Positions 15,001 through 25,828 of a DNA stretch of 64,000 bases are shown here, one piece after another. The notes under the pieces were generated by a model, which saw only the letters and a program-made list of their open reading frames with translations, did not search any database and was not told the DNA's origin. Position 1 is the stretch's first letter. Each line of letters starts with the position of its first letter. The stretch lies in the NCBI GenBank assembly GCA_030268105.1, contig BSDZ01000004.1, positions 1,111,001 through 1,175,000 on the forward strand. Reading direction: 5' to 3'. This stretch comes from Volvox africanus (Eukaryota; Chlorophyta; Chlorophyceae; Chlamydomonadales; Volvocaceae). The position numbers and the translations under genes were made by a program.

Positions 15001-16639
15001 GGGCAGTGAGTGGCCTGGCTGCAAGTCCTTGCAGCGGGATGTCAAGATCATCGAGCCTTCTCTCAACTCTTGAGTCTGCACGGCCGTAGTAACGGTGATT
15101 CCCGCTCATTCCGGGGGATGCGTGGATATTAAGGGCGGAATGTGTGTCACAGCAACCAACGCACCGCTTGTTCCGAACTGGGAAACACGAGATGCTGTCA
15201 TCATCAGCAAGCATGCATGTATGTGTATGTGTGTGTATGTGTATGTTGTGTGTGTGTGTGCTGCTCGGTTTAGTATGGGAGGATGGGCGATATTGAGTAC
15301 CTGGTGACAATAAGGTCCTGCGAGGGTTGATGATGTTGCGAGGCCAAGGCCTTCATGCCAACCCCGATGCATGCTACGCTCCGCCATCCCATAGTTGACG
15401 ACGCAAGCAACGGTGGCCATAGCGGGGTCATATGTATATACGCCCGACAGGCGACCCTTTGTATCCCTGACTACGCGCTTGGCCATCCAGCCCTATTGCC
15501 GCCACGGTCTTCTCCCGTCCGCCTCAACCCCTCTGCCTGACCTAAAACCCTCTCCACATCTCGCTTTCGCGTCTTGGGTGTTCATTACGTAGCATCGGTA
15601 ACGTCCTATATTCGCCGCCGAACAGATCTCCGACTCCAACTTTGCCGTCGTCACGCGGCGGCACCTGCTTGTGGCGTCACCCCGCCAGTCGCCGCCGTCT
15701 ACCGAGTGGCGGGCAGCTCACCCCTCCGACCTGGCGGTCAGCCTCGTGCTACCACTGGAGGGACTGGTCATGATCTCCACGTTGGCCGCAGCCGCAAATT
15801 CGCAACGGAATTGTATGCCGCAATTCAGGCCGGACAGGTGGGGTAGTAGCGGTGGTGGCAATAAGGCATTCGGATACGGGTACAAGCTCACCCAAGACAT
15901 CGGTGCGGTTGATGGTGACGGTGGCAGCGGCGGCCGGGTGGTCTGCATCTCGCACCTACAGCTTGAGGATCCGCCATTACGGCACCACCACCAGCATTAC
16001 CGTCGCCGCCATGCTCTGGTCAGCCAAACCAGCGGCCACGGCGTGCTGCGGTTGCAGGCGCCGGCGCCGGCGCCGCCACCGCAGCCGCTGCAGCAGCAGG
16101 CGGTCGGTGTTGCTGCAGCCTTACGCGCGCATTCACAGTCCGTCGGCGGCGCCAGTGGTGCCACCGCCAGCGGACACAGCGATCCAGCGCGGGGCGGTGG
16201 AGCCACAGCCAGCGGTACCAGCAGCACCGGATGGAGTGGGCACCTGTTTAGATTGCCATCCGAGGGTGGCGGGTCGCTGTTGTCTCTTCGATACCGTCAG
16301 GCGGCGACGACGGCATCACTCGGTGGGGTCGCAGCTCATGGGACTTTGGCATCGGTGGTGAATAGTGCACAAATGTCTGCTGCCGCATCACTGCAAGGCG
16401 TTCGGGTGCACGGACATGGATTCCGGGAGGGGTCTTCGGCTGAAGAGGAGGAAGAGGAGGAAGAGAAGGAAGAGAAGGAGGCGCAGAAGGCACTGCCGCC
16501 ATCGCCTTGGCTGTGTGTCACGACTCTGGAGCTGTCCACAGAGGCAGACGCGGCGAGACTGGTATCGTTGCTGGAGGAGGTACGGCGGTGGTACGACAGC
16601 AAGCGTGTCACAGGTGGCTGTCGAATGATTGGGTTTTAG
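1..16639 (+). CDS. VPS13: VPS13-type bridge-like lipid-transfer protein, 3' part (5' end outside window)
   Basis: By family knowledge this is a rod-shaped protein moving lipids between membranes at organelle contact sites. Exons inferred: <1-4155, 4314-4910, 5177-9061, 9305-9571, 9828-9943, 10334-10511, 10642-12549, 12984-13187, 13608-13904, 14258-14368, 14707-14958, 15626-16639 (TAG); nearly all junctions keep phase, giving at least 4,327 residues. The family signals are WEPVLEPW at the end of exon 2; the SHR-BD/VAB region in exon 3 (PVVLRNDLPVPARF, PVWIYNCTGLPVQLRP, YVIHNGLSAAVQV); the split motif FAPYR/IDNCSGEVL across 9943/10334; the conserved C-terminal block LELIKVVGSLDIFGDVVRLL in the 12984 exon; and a PH-like C-terminal region in the last exon, which carries a Glu/Lys tract near 16440-16490. 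Very long Ala/Gly/Ser/Gln-rich inserts interrupt the fold. Donors at 9061 and 13904 and the acceptor at 5176 are the least certain. No TGTAA signal was seen in the 400 bases after the stop. Confidence 0.85.
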
Positions 16640-17968
16640 GAGCTGCGCAGGAGTCAAGGAGTGCATTGGGACTGGTAGTCATGTGTATGTTTGTGTGTCT
16701 GTAGGGGGGTCGCTCGGTCTATTATGTTGCTGCTGTGTGCTGTTCTGAGAGTCTGCTCTGAATCTGAAGCGCCTAAGTTTCTATCTGCATGCTTTAACAC
16801 CTCATCCATTATCTCAATCTTTATATCTTGTGACGTAAGGAGGTGCGCGTGGCTGTGTTCATAACAGGTGAAGCCGTTGCAGGTGTCAGTTATCTAAGCT
16901 TGTCTTTTTGCATTTGTATCGCACTTTCCTCGTATGTAGGAGTTAAAGCGCTAGTATGATTGCCATAAGCGGATTCTTTTATGTTACTCTGACATAGAGA
17001 CCCATGGGCCGTTAACGCCTGGGGGCAACAATAACGATGTCAAGCTGTATCACACACGTCAGCGTCTGGCTCTAATTTTGTTCTGTGCTGGGAGGGCAGA
17101 AGTGAAGAGGAAAGCAGCAGACATACAGCAAGAGGAGGGGTGCAGATTGGGTGCTCGTTCGTAGCTTCTTGTGGCTTGGACAGCAAGGAATTTCCTTCGG
17201 GACACGTTTGACAGTATTGTGGCGCGCGGAGTGGTGTCTACGAGCTTACATATTTCCAAAGTTCATGGTAGAGGCTAGAGCTGTCGCCCTTATGATAATC
17301 CTACTTAAATGTTTTTTTTGTTTTTTCATTTTGATAGATAGTTTTGTGAACTTCTTTTATCTTTCCGTTTTTCCTGTCCGTTTGTCCGTTTTTCCTAATG
17401 CTATAATCCCTTTAGCACTGGTGCCTGGCTCTGCCCTTGTTGTGCCACCTAGGTTTTCCGGAAGTAAGGTTGTTTGTCCCTTGTGTTGCATGGGACAAGC
17501 ATGTACAATTAAATGAATTATACTGCGGGGCTCTGACGATGAGCTCTAGCAGTCCAGGCTGCTGGAGTAAGGCTTTTCTCTTGCTGCCGCTCGAGAAATC
17601 TTTTGCGCAAATCGCGGATGCGGGTTTACGACTTCACACCGCGAGGACTGGCGGATCAGCTTGTTGCTGTACGGATGGAACCAAGGGTCGCAGCATGTTG
17701 GTGTGACGTCAACCGCTTGAGGATTGTAAGCCAACCGTGGCCGTGTACCTTATTCGTTAAACCGTTCTGCACAGCATTACGCTGGCATGTTAGCTATCAG
17801 CAATTTTAATGTTCACTAAATCCTTATTCCCAATTCTCTGCAACTCTCGGCGGACGTCACGTCGGCAAATTGCGTCCCAAGTCAACTTTTCTTAACTACG
17901 AGGGCCCTTCCTTTTCGGTCTTCCAGTCATAGATATTTCGCTTCTTACCACTGCGTCATCAAAGCCGC
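16640..17968. other. Intergenic: VPS13 3' flank and upstream of membrane-protein gene
   Basis: No coding exon could be supported here. The stretch includes the untranslated tail of the VPS13 gene, an AT-richer part (about 17290-17410) with T-runs, and presumably the promoter of the next gene just before 17969. No clear TATA box or poly(A) signal was identified. Confidence 0.5.
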
Positions 17969-19606
17969 ATGGCGACTTACGAGCAGGTATGAGCTATGTG
18001 TGAAGCCGGTCGCCGGGTGGGCGGTCGCCCCTAGGTTCGTTTTTTCGGCTCTTGCTAACGCCCGAGATAAGCCACGCCCCAGTCGTAGAACTCAGCACAG
18101 ACTTTCGTTCTGAGTCCACCATCTTTCTGACATTTCGACGCATCCAGGGGTTACGCCATGCCCTCATGCATGCGCACGCGGTTATCGTATCCAAGCGGCA
18201 TTCAGATATTCGGCAGTGATGCCCGCCACGTGAAAGCACACTATTCAAATGCAGCATTTGTGCGAAAACAATGCGAGCAACAGTCAGTCACACCCAGCCC
18301 GGCTCCTTCCATTAGTGCCCAAAGTCGCGGGGTCTGCGCTACCCCTAGTGTGGCGGCAGTTTCGCAATCCTGACGGAGGGGCAGCGCTGATGCCCCTTAC
18401 CGTGTGGCCCTGGCGCGCCATGCCCTGCGTAACTTTGGCTGTGGTCTCCGATCTATCCGTTTCCGCGTCCGTCTTCCCTTACCCTGTTTCCAATGTTGCC
18501 ATTGCAATCACCACCTCGTGATTATCGGCTGGGGGCCGATCTACGTACTTGTCCGCAAGGCCCGTTCACATATGTAGCGACAGTCATGCCCAATCGCTTC
18601 CCGGCCCTGACCGTTCTTCTTCGTCCACCGCCAGGCCCCCAGTGGCCCCACTTCCGCCACTCCCTCACCTGGTGGCAGCACGCTTCCCCCTGGAGGCACG
18701 CCTGAGGATCAAAAGGAGAGCAGGCGCATAGCGGAGGGGGTGAATGAGGTAAAAACGAGACGTCAAGTTCGTAGCTCATTACTTGCTCGTTAGCCGAAGG
18801 TCTGCACGTGTACCCATCAGCGGGTGCATACAGCGGATAGGCGGCTGTGCTGCCGCCAGACGGACACAGTAGGCGCTTAGCAAAAAATATTGCAGACCCT
18901 AGCCGCTAAAACGTCGACGATGGGGATATGTCAGGGATAGTAAAGTCGCAGAACGTTCGTTAGGGAAGATCTGCAAGATTAAGCAGGCACTAAACAGGAA
19001 TACGTATGGGCGTATGGGTACGATGCAGCGCACACGACGAGGTTTGTGCACCATCTAATTTTGGACGACACCAAAGTGCATAAACATGGTCAGGTCGCAA
19101 TCACCGACTCACCGACTGTGTGCGTGAGAGCTGTCTCTTGAGTAGCGGAGAAGAGGGGTGAGGAGGGAGCAGTGCAGTGTGGAGGCGAAGTCTATCGGCA
19201 AAAAAAACTGTTTACCTTATGGAGGGGTGCTGTGCACGGAGCTGATGGGGTCGCATGATAAGTGCTTCCAACGCTCCCTTTTTGGCGTCCGTGCTCGCAT
19301 GTGAAGCTGTTCACCGGCACGGCCCCTTCCATTCGAAACGGATTATCTTCTTAGGGCTGAAAGGGCCACGCGGCCACTGCCGCCCGCACCCTTTTCCGCA
19401 GGAGTACCACGACCCGTACGATGATTGGTCCTCCCGGGACACGCTTTTGGCGCTGGTGCCTCTCATAATTGCTTTCGCATTGAAGGTGGAACAGACGGTC
19501 TGGGAGTTGGCGGTAGTGCAGTAAGGGTATTACCTTAAGAAAGCCATATATACAAACCCTAAGCCCCTTTACCCGCGGCTGGTTGATTTTCTTCATTTCG
19601 ACATTG

Positions 19607-19639
<33 letters not shown>

Positions 19640-22522
19640 ACATTCTTTAGATTGACAGGATGAAGTAGATAATGAGTGGTCCCCATGCAAGGGGGTGTGT
19701 TTCAGGAAGAGGAGGAAGGGGGAAGGGCTTTCTTTGGACTCAACCGGTGGCGAGGTTCGCTGGTTCATTAGCGCAGCCGACTGATCCCCGGGTGGGAGCA
19801 TGTGATCAGGCCGCTGTTCGTGGCGTCAGAGCTCCCTGTGTGTCTGTCTTTCCCCGCCTGGGCTCCGGCGGGTCGGCCGGACACCCAATCAGGTTGGTCT
19901 CTTCCGCCAATCGGGTCTGCCTTCCCGACTTATTACGCCCCGTCAATACGGTGCTGACGGGCTTGGACCGTATCCTATCTGCTCCGCGCCCTCCATCCTC
20001 ACCCCAGGACGCGGCGTTTCGAGTGGGACTCATCATTGCGGTAGCGGGCGCAAGCTTTCTGCTTGTAATGCGCACTGTGGCCTGGGACAGCCGGTATAAG
20101 AAGGTGTGTATGGAAGGACACTTGGTAGCAGATGGTTTCCCGATGAGCTGGGGACCAGCGGCGTTTCGGTGGGGAAAGGGATGTGGCGGTGCTGTCAGTG
20201 GGGCGACTCAGCGCAGGGACTGGAGGCAAAAGGTGGTACGTGCGACATGTGCCTTCCCCTATTGGTAAGGTAGTATCGCCCGCGTCGCTGACCTATTGTC
20301 ATGACGGAGGCATACACATCACATTTATACAGGCACACGCGCACGTATGAGATGTAGCTCAGCTGAGCAGGAGTAGCCGACAAGTCTCCAGAAGCAGTGC
20401 AGCCTGGTGTAATCCCCTTCATCATTTCCCCTCGAAATCCCCCTCTCACGCTGGGTATCGTCCTCGGGCTACATCGCTCACGACATGCAGGTTTGGCCCA
20501 TGTTGGAACTCATATCCGTGCCGCTATTCGCCATCCTTTTGGGCCTGTCATACGTCAACTTTTACCAGGTGCGCGTGTGCCTGCCTTGCCGTAATTTAGA
20601 ATGTTCAACTGTTTGGGTCATGGGAGGTAAATGGGGGTGTGGCTTTGCAATTGCCCGTTCGTGCGAGATAAGGAAGGCTGATGTCGGGGACGTTTAGGCG
20701 CTGCATGTGGGCCTGATGCTCTTGGGACTAACTGCGTCACAAACAAATTAGATTGATGCTGCCGGGGTATATGCCTAATCCTCAGATAGCCCCTGTACTC
20801 ATAATTGCCCCCCTCACTGCCTCCCCAACCCACGTCCCAGATCAACAAGTGGTTTCCCACCATTGCGGGGATCACATTTGCGCTCACAGCCTTGGTGGGT
20901 TGGTGGGTCACCTCGACTGCCTTTGGAGCCCATGATGCCACTTGTATGAACGGGTTTATCACTGCCATTTGCTCACCAATATTCTTTTCCCAGTACATCA
21001 TGAAGATACATAGGATGCAATAAACCGATTGATCAAAATACTTTGTACCATAAATTGATCAAAATACTTTGTACAATATGAGTGCTAGGGGTTTGAAGAC
21101 GGCCCCCGATCCGCTAGGGGAAATACACGCATCACGTGGCTCAGTTGACCCTTATGACCGCGATCTGGATGTCTCCCTCTTCCCCTCGCCTTTTCCACCT
21201 GGCAGCTGAGCCTGCTGTGGCGGCGCCCCTTCACCGCCCACTATGCGCGCTATCCGAAGTTCGACCGGGGCGGGTCCCTGCTGTGGCGACATACACCCAA
21301 CTGGCGGCGCACCTCTGACCTTGCCACGCTGGGCTGGTTCATCGCCTTCAGTGTGATCACCCTCCTCACCCTGGTACGCGAGACCTGACCAAAAAGGACG
21401 AACAGAAATGCAGGAAGTGGACGTGACGCGGGTGCAGCACATGTACACTGAATTGCTGGTATTTGTCCCGAGGGGGGGGGTGCGTGTGCATTTGTGTGTT
21501 AATGCACCTGCATCGGGCATGTTGCCCAGGCAGGTGCCATGACCTCCTCGACCTGGCTACTGGTCCACCCCAATCGCGGGTCATGAGCTGTGACCTTTCT
21601 TCCACTTCCTGCACGTCCCTTTCCCCCTGCCTCCCCGCTACCCTGCAGGCGCCGGAGCTGACAGGTTACCACAGGGGCAGTCACTCGCTTAATGTACGCG
21701 TATGTGTACGGAGCAGAATGATGGTCAAGGAGGCCCAAGGGTCGCCATAATTCTTTTCCTCACGGGCCGTTAGGTCATGCTGTCTCTTCCGCAATTATGC
21801 CGTTACTGCTCCATTGCCGAATGGTTCGCATTAGCATTCAGCATCAGCATACGACTTCTTCATCGGACGCATCCGATTTGGTCGCGGGTGTTGTCTGAAT
21901 ACCCGTCCTGACCGCATCGTGGCCACGTCAAAGTTCCTGCTCCCGACCACCGCTGGCATATACAGGTTATCTTCAACTACATATTTCCAGCAGTGTTTGT
22001 GCTGTTCGCCTTGATACATCAGCAGCTGCAAGGGAACTACTACCGCAGAAGGCAAGGGGGGGGGCTTTAGAGGAGGCGAAGATGGGTTTGGGTGGCTAAA
22101 GGGCGCCGGTCTGCCTTCAGTAAGACTGGCCTGTTCCGTTGTTCGCAATGCGTGCGTCACTGGGGAAGCGCCGCGGGAGGGGTAAGATGTAGAAGAGGGG
22201 AAAGTGGAGGTACGAATAAGGGAGATGTAAGAATATTACGTATGTAATATGTAGAGGGGGGAAGAGGGGAAGGAGGGCTTGTCAGTCAGACACTGATTGC
22301 CCCTCACTCCTGCGCCTCCTAAGACGCAGGACACCCCTTGCCCCCCCCAAATACATTGAAACCCATCGTGTCCTCAGCACTGTCCGCAACCTGGACCGCT
22401 ACTTTGGTCGGGCCCAAATCAGCCATGTACCCGGAACCGGCACCATGCGAACCTCCGAAGCCACCTACCCTGCTGGTCCCGAACATCCGGAGGCGGGGGC
22501 CGGGGTTGCCACCGATGTCTGA
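17969..22522 (+). CDS. Orphan polytopic membrane protein, about seven transmembrane helices
   Basis: Not recognised. A plausible first exon is 17969-17986 (MATYEQ followed by GTATGA); the next exons (possibly one from 18148) are unresolved up to 19402. From there the exons are clear and phase-consistent: 19402-19485, 20008-20103, 20491-20568, 20841-20894, 21206-21373, 21774-21887, 21966-22051, 22330-22522 (TGA). Each of the first seven encodes about one hydrophobic helix, for example LLALVPLIIAFAL, VGLIIAVAGASFLLVM, ISVPLFAILLGLSYVNFY, GWFIAFSVITLLTL and VIFNYIFPAVFVLFALI. A loop between helices 4 and 5 is basic and aromatic (WRRPFTAHYARYPKFDR). The soluble tail starts PKYIETHRVLSTVRNLDRYFG. 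The last intron starts with GC (AG|GCAAGG) and restores phase across an otherwise in-frame TAG at 22068. A tiny exon near 21655 is possible. A transporter or receptor-like role cannot be decided. Confidence 0.6.
20636..20765 (+). repeat. Dispersed repeat B, copy 1 (inside an intron)
   Basis: About 130 bases matching 24468-24598 closely, including a long shared run around 'gatgtcggggacgtttagg' and 'gggcctgatgctcttggga'. It lies in the intron between the 20491 and 20841 exons of the membrane-protein gene. Probably a remnant of a mobile element shared with the fold-back region near 24.5 kb. Confidence 0.75.
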
Positions 22523-23360
22523 TAGCGAGTACAACAAGGCGGGAGAGAGGTTCCGGAGAAGCAACCGGCAGAAGCAATCATTGAGACTGTGACGAGTTGG
22601 GGGCACCCAGGGGACCCCCACGCTGGCTGGTTGGCTGGGGCATTAGCAAGAACGCAATTTCTGTGTTGGGCTTTCACATGCAGAAAGGCGCATTGGGGTA
22701 ATTTGTGGGGAAGCCGCTTACAAATGCAGCAAGACTGATTGTTATCGAGGTGGACAATGAAGGCCGAGGGCAGTTGTGAAGTTGGGGAAGGGCTTGCTTG
22801 GGGCTGTGGCGCCCCATCCATTCCATGCTCAGAAATGTTGGATTTAGTTTAGTTTATGTGTATGGACAAGACCAGGCAGGCCAGTGTTTGTCTAGGACCT
22901 CACGCAGGGGCCTAGGTTGGTATTAGAGTTGACAGGTTAGTGCCAAACTGGAGTGCGTCCAAGCACCTTGGTATGCGGTGTTGCTGTGGCGTACATGTTA
23001 AGGCAACAATGTTAATGTTCTACTAAGCAGAAAAGTTTGGGTATGGTAAACTATCCTAATTATTATTTTCAAGAGTTTTTACTTCCCAGCTATGTCGCTA
23101 CAGTATGTTTACAGGAAGGTAACCAACCAAACACATACTTTAAATAAGTCCGCGATGGGCCCTACGCGAAACGGGGCAAAGGACAAGACTCCAGCAAGAG
23201 CCCGCTAGAGAGCAGCAGAGCCAAACGTCTTACAAAGCTAAGGAAGCCCTGGAGCGCCTCGGCCCCTCCTCGACTCCACTCGAAAGGGACTGAAAGCGAC
23301 TACAGCGACTCACAAAAGATCACAGACTCACCACCGAGCTCCACACGCTTCTTCACCACC
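22523..23360. other. Intergenic, no gene seen
   Basis: 3' flank of the membrane-protein gene followed by low-complexity, mixed-composition DNA. No ORF with coding character, no tRNA-like or rRNA-like sequence, and no TGTAA signal was found. Confidence 0.45.
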
Positions 23361-23370
23361 TGAACTCACA

Positions 23371-23450
23371 AGCTGCTAGTAGTGAGCTGCCAGCCGGTTG
23401 CCAGCTTTCGCCGGTTGCCAGCTTTCGCCAAGCTGCTAGTAGTGAGCTGC
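23371..23450. repeat. Nested short tandem duplications
   Basis: The 20-base string agctgctagtagtgagctgc occurs at 23371-23390 and again at 23431-23450. Between the copies a roughly 17-base string (cggttgccagctttcgc) is itself repeated back to back. The block sits at the downstream edge of the recombinase remnant read on the minus strand, as expected of a decayed element end. Confidence 0.8.
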
Positions 23451-23511
23451 GGCCGGTGATGATGCCCTACCGGTGCCCGCGGCCATACCCCCCACCCCAT
23501 CCCACAGGAAC

Positions 23512-23822
23512 CTTATGCCCCCCTTCACATGCTGCAGGTGCGAGGCTACGTCTGTCATTATGCAGGTCAGGACTGCTGCCGACCTTCACCGGCTATGCCG
23601 TTTGATATCCTCCAGGCTCGCCCCACCCTCGACTGCCGCCGTGGCCCCGCCCCTCCGGAAGCTGTGGGCTGAGAAGCGTGAGGCGTCCATAAGATAAGCG
23701 TGCTCCAGCTCTGCCAGCAGCCTGCACAGCCGTACGGAGAAGTCCACTTTTCTCAAGCCCCTTGGGTATACGCTCCATGTTGCACCCCGGCAGAAGAGGG
23801 GGTGTTGGGCCGAGCCTCTTTC
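23512..23822 (-). pseudogene. Decayed tyrosine recombinase C-terminal fragment (DIRS/YR-type element remnant)
   Basis: Read on the minus strand, one frame gives LAELEHAYLMDASRFSAHSF, then RRGGATAAVEGGASLEDIKR, which matches the H-x-x-R catalytic box region of tyrosine recombinases, particularly those of DIRS-like retroelements (HSFRRGGATA). The frame is broken: TGA at 23588-23586 stands where a Trp codon would follow HSR, and TAG at 23825-23823 closes the frame upstream. After the nonsense codon the frame continues RSAAVLTCIMTDVASHLQHV, where the residue aligned with the nucleophilic tyrosine reads Cys (23564-23562). It is therefore dead by at least two independent lesions. The family name is inferred from the motif; no reverse transcriptase was found nearby. 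Confidence 0.7.
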
Positions 23823-24467
23823 CTACGCCCCAAGCTGAAGATGCCGCATTGCCGCTCCAGTGCCACGCTGTTCAGCCTTGCTCTTTGGGGGAGACAATAA
23901 TGTAAGTTTGAGACGCTCTTAGCAATGTTCGATGCAAATTTTTGAATACAATTTGATCATATTAGTTGAAATCTTAAATCAAACGACAATATCATGCTGC
24001 AGCTTATTGCTCATCTGTTTTGATTATATCTTTCAACGTACAGGGACCGCACCGTCATGTGCAACCGTCGGGTAACATGCTGATGTTATTCCTCCAAATG
24101 TCACATGGTGCAGACTTCACGGTTATGGGCTTTTTTCTCAGCCTTGGGATTGCAATTGCCGGGGCTGGGTTTGGGGTTGGTCTGTCCAACGTCGGGAAGG
24201 GAATTGCCAAGGCCGGTAGATTGCTTGGCACCGAATTTTAGTATCCTGGGGTATCTACGGGTAGTGTCCAGGATGGACCGTGTATGGTCATCTTCCGATT
24301 TGGCCTTTGCTTAGGCGGACTTCACAAAGATACAACATGACTTGGGCAAGCGGGTATTTCAAGAGAAGTCCCAGGGGCTTCCTGGGGCTACATCCGCTTC
24401 AAGTAACACCCTCGATAATGAAACAGTCAAACTGTTGTGCACGCACTCTACAGTACGAGGATGGCAT

Positions 24468-24598
24468 ATGTGGTTTTGCTACTGCCCGCTCGTGTGAGAC
24501 ATGGAAGGTTGATGTCGGGGACGTTTAGGTGCTGCATGTGGGCCTGATGCTCTTGGGACTGACTGCGTCACACACAAATTAAGATTGATGCTGCTGGT
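24468..24598 (+). repeat. Dispersed repeat B, copy 2
   Basis: Direct copy of 20636-20765 with scattered substitutions. It lies directly before repeat A copy 1 within the left half of the fold-back element; no matching inverted copy was seen in the right half. Confidence 0.75.
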
Positions 24599-24604
24599 AA
24601 TCTG

Positions 24605-24695
24605 TAGTAATTGAGAGCTGCAAAGGCCTCTCGAGATGCTGATATAGGGCTTCTGCACCTGTACATCGTGGAAGTGTGTTGCCGTACGTGTCTCT
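24605..24695 (+). repeat. Dispersed repeat A, copy 1
   Basis: About 90 bases with the core aaaggcctctcgagatgctg and a later ttctgcacctgtacat. It recurs inverted at 25057-25152 and in direct orientation at 25829-25928. Confidence 0.75.
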
Positions 24696-24735
24696 CCAGA
24701 GGGTATGTCTCGGGCACTTTGACCCTACCAACTGA

Positions 24736-24776
24736 TGGGTTTAGGGTTTTAGGGTTTAGGGTTTTAGGGTAAACCC
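24736..24776 (+). repeat. Interstitial telomere-type tract
   Basis: Alternating TTTAGGG and TTTTAGGG units (about four), followed at once by the inverted motif AAACCCTAA. TTTTAGGG is the Chlamydomonas-type telomere repeat and TTTAGGG the land-plant type; both occur among volvocine algae. The tract lies at the centre of the fold-back element, so a healed break or a captured telomere are both possible. Confidence 0.85.
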
Positions 24777-24777
<1 letters not shown>

Positions 24778-24830
<53 letters not shown>

Positions 24831-24849
24831 CAACAATAATAATAATAAT
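24778..24849 (+). repeat. (AAT)n microsatellite
   Basis: About 24 AAT units, interrupted once by AAC units, directly continuing from the telomere-type tract. Confidence 0.95.
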
Positions 24850-25056
24850 TCAAGTCATTATCTAAATATCATCTTATATCTTAAGCCCGAGCATTTGGGT
24901 TAGAGGAAGCTATGGCTCTTCTCGCTTCCAAGTCTTCCGCTGTCTTCAACTCCGGTACCTGAGTTAGGTATGCTTCCCATTGCACAAGATTTACCCTACG
25001 TTGAGGTTACGAGCTTCAGTGAGAAGTATACAACAACAAGTTCAGGGCTCACCTGT

Positions 25057-25152
25057 AGTGGTCGTACATGTACGGCCCACACACCAGCACAATATCAAGG
25101 TGCAGAAGCACCCTGTCAGCATCTTAAGAGGCCTTTGCGGTTCTCAACTACT
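25057..25152 (-). repeat. Dispersed repeat A, copy 2 (inverted)
   Basis: Reverse complement of copies 1 and 3: agaggcctttgcgg reads as the inverted core, and ggtgcagaagc as the inverted ttctgcacc part. Together with copy 1 it forms the inner arms of the fold-back element. Confidence 0.75.
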
Positions 25153-25828
25153 ACATCACCCAAGCATTCCTTACAAACATAATCATAATACTAACCATAA
25201 AAATTATAACAATATTATTAACTTGACAAAACATAAATAATTGTATTTAGAACTAACAACCTAACTTTGGAATGGCTGGTCTCTGAAACGTCTCTGCCCA
25301 TATGACGTTGTATCTCTGTACATATCCGCCTCAAAAAACAAAGGCCCGGTCGGAAGGATGTCCAGACTCAGACTCATCCTTCACGGATATTGCCCGTAGA
25401 TACCCCAGGATAATACATAAGGGTGCTCCAAGCGTCAGGGATGGTTAGTCAACAGGAGTGAAGTCTACTGTGCTTTTTCTCTCGTTATCCAGGATGCAAA
25501 CTGCTGCCCTCAAACCCTGTGACCTGCCTCACCTTATACATCTTGATTGGCATTGAATATTAACCTGAGAAGGTGCAATTCCATCCTCCTTCCCCCTCGT
25601 CCATCCCAGCACCACCTCTATCTATGGGAGCCAGCCTCCAGATTGAACTGCATGGCGTGCTCAGCGGATTCCCATCTTTTTTATTCCTCTAAGTGGTTAT
25701 TCGGCCAAGTATGGAAAGACACAACCTTCCTCCTGGGGTCTTCCCAATACTGACACCTACCTAAGAACCCATACAAGTATGCATGGCAAAGCCAGAGTGT
25801 ATGGCCCACCCTCCCAAACACCCTTCTT

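Larger units (their letters stand above)
24240..25415. mobile_element. Fold-back (long inverted-repeat) element
   Basis: The left arm (about 24240-24370) and the reverse complement of the right arm (about 25290-25415) align over roughly 130 bases with gaps. Shared strings include ggtatctacggg, ggcctttg and agatacaac. Inside the arms lie a forward copy of repeat A (24605-24695) and its inverted copy (25057-25152), with a telomere-like tract and (AAT)n between them. The symmetry suggests a fold-back transposon or the two ends of a DIRS-like element. No intact transposase or recombinase is present. An upstream ORF (24020-24241) ends where the left arm starts and may belong to it. Confidence 0.7.

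Noticed and set aside
14118..15260. CA/GT-rich short tracts as CRISPR-like or regulatory arrays
   Set aside because: Simple dinucleotide repeats in VPS13 introns, common in this kind of genome; no direct repeats with spacers anywhere in the window.
19255..19524. ORF from 19255 as a complete small protein
   Set aside because: Only its 19402-19485 part is coding-like and it is bounded by an acceptor and a donor, so it is an internal exon.
24020..24241. Short ORF with a Gly/Ala-rich hydrophobic end (GIAIAGAGFGVGLSNVGKGI) resembling an ATP-synthase proteolipid
   Set aside because: No conserved carboxylate or GxGxGxG register of c subunits, no splice context, and it ends at the fold-back arm; more likely part of the repeat.
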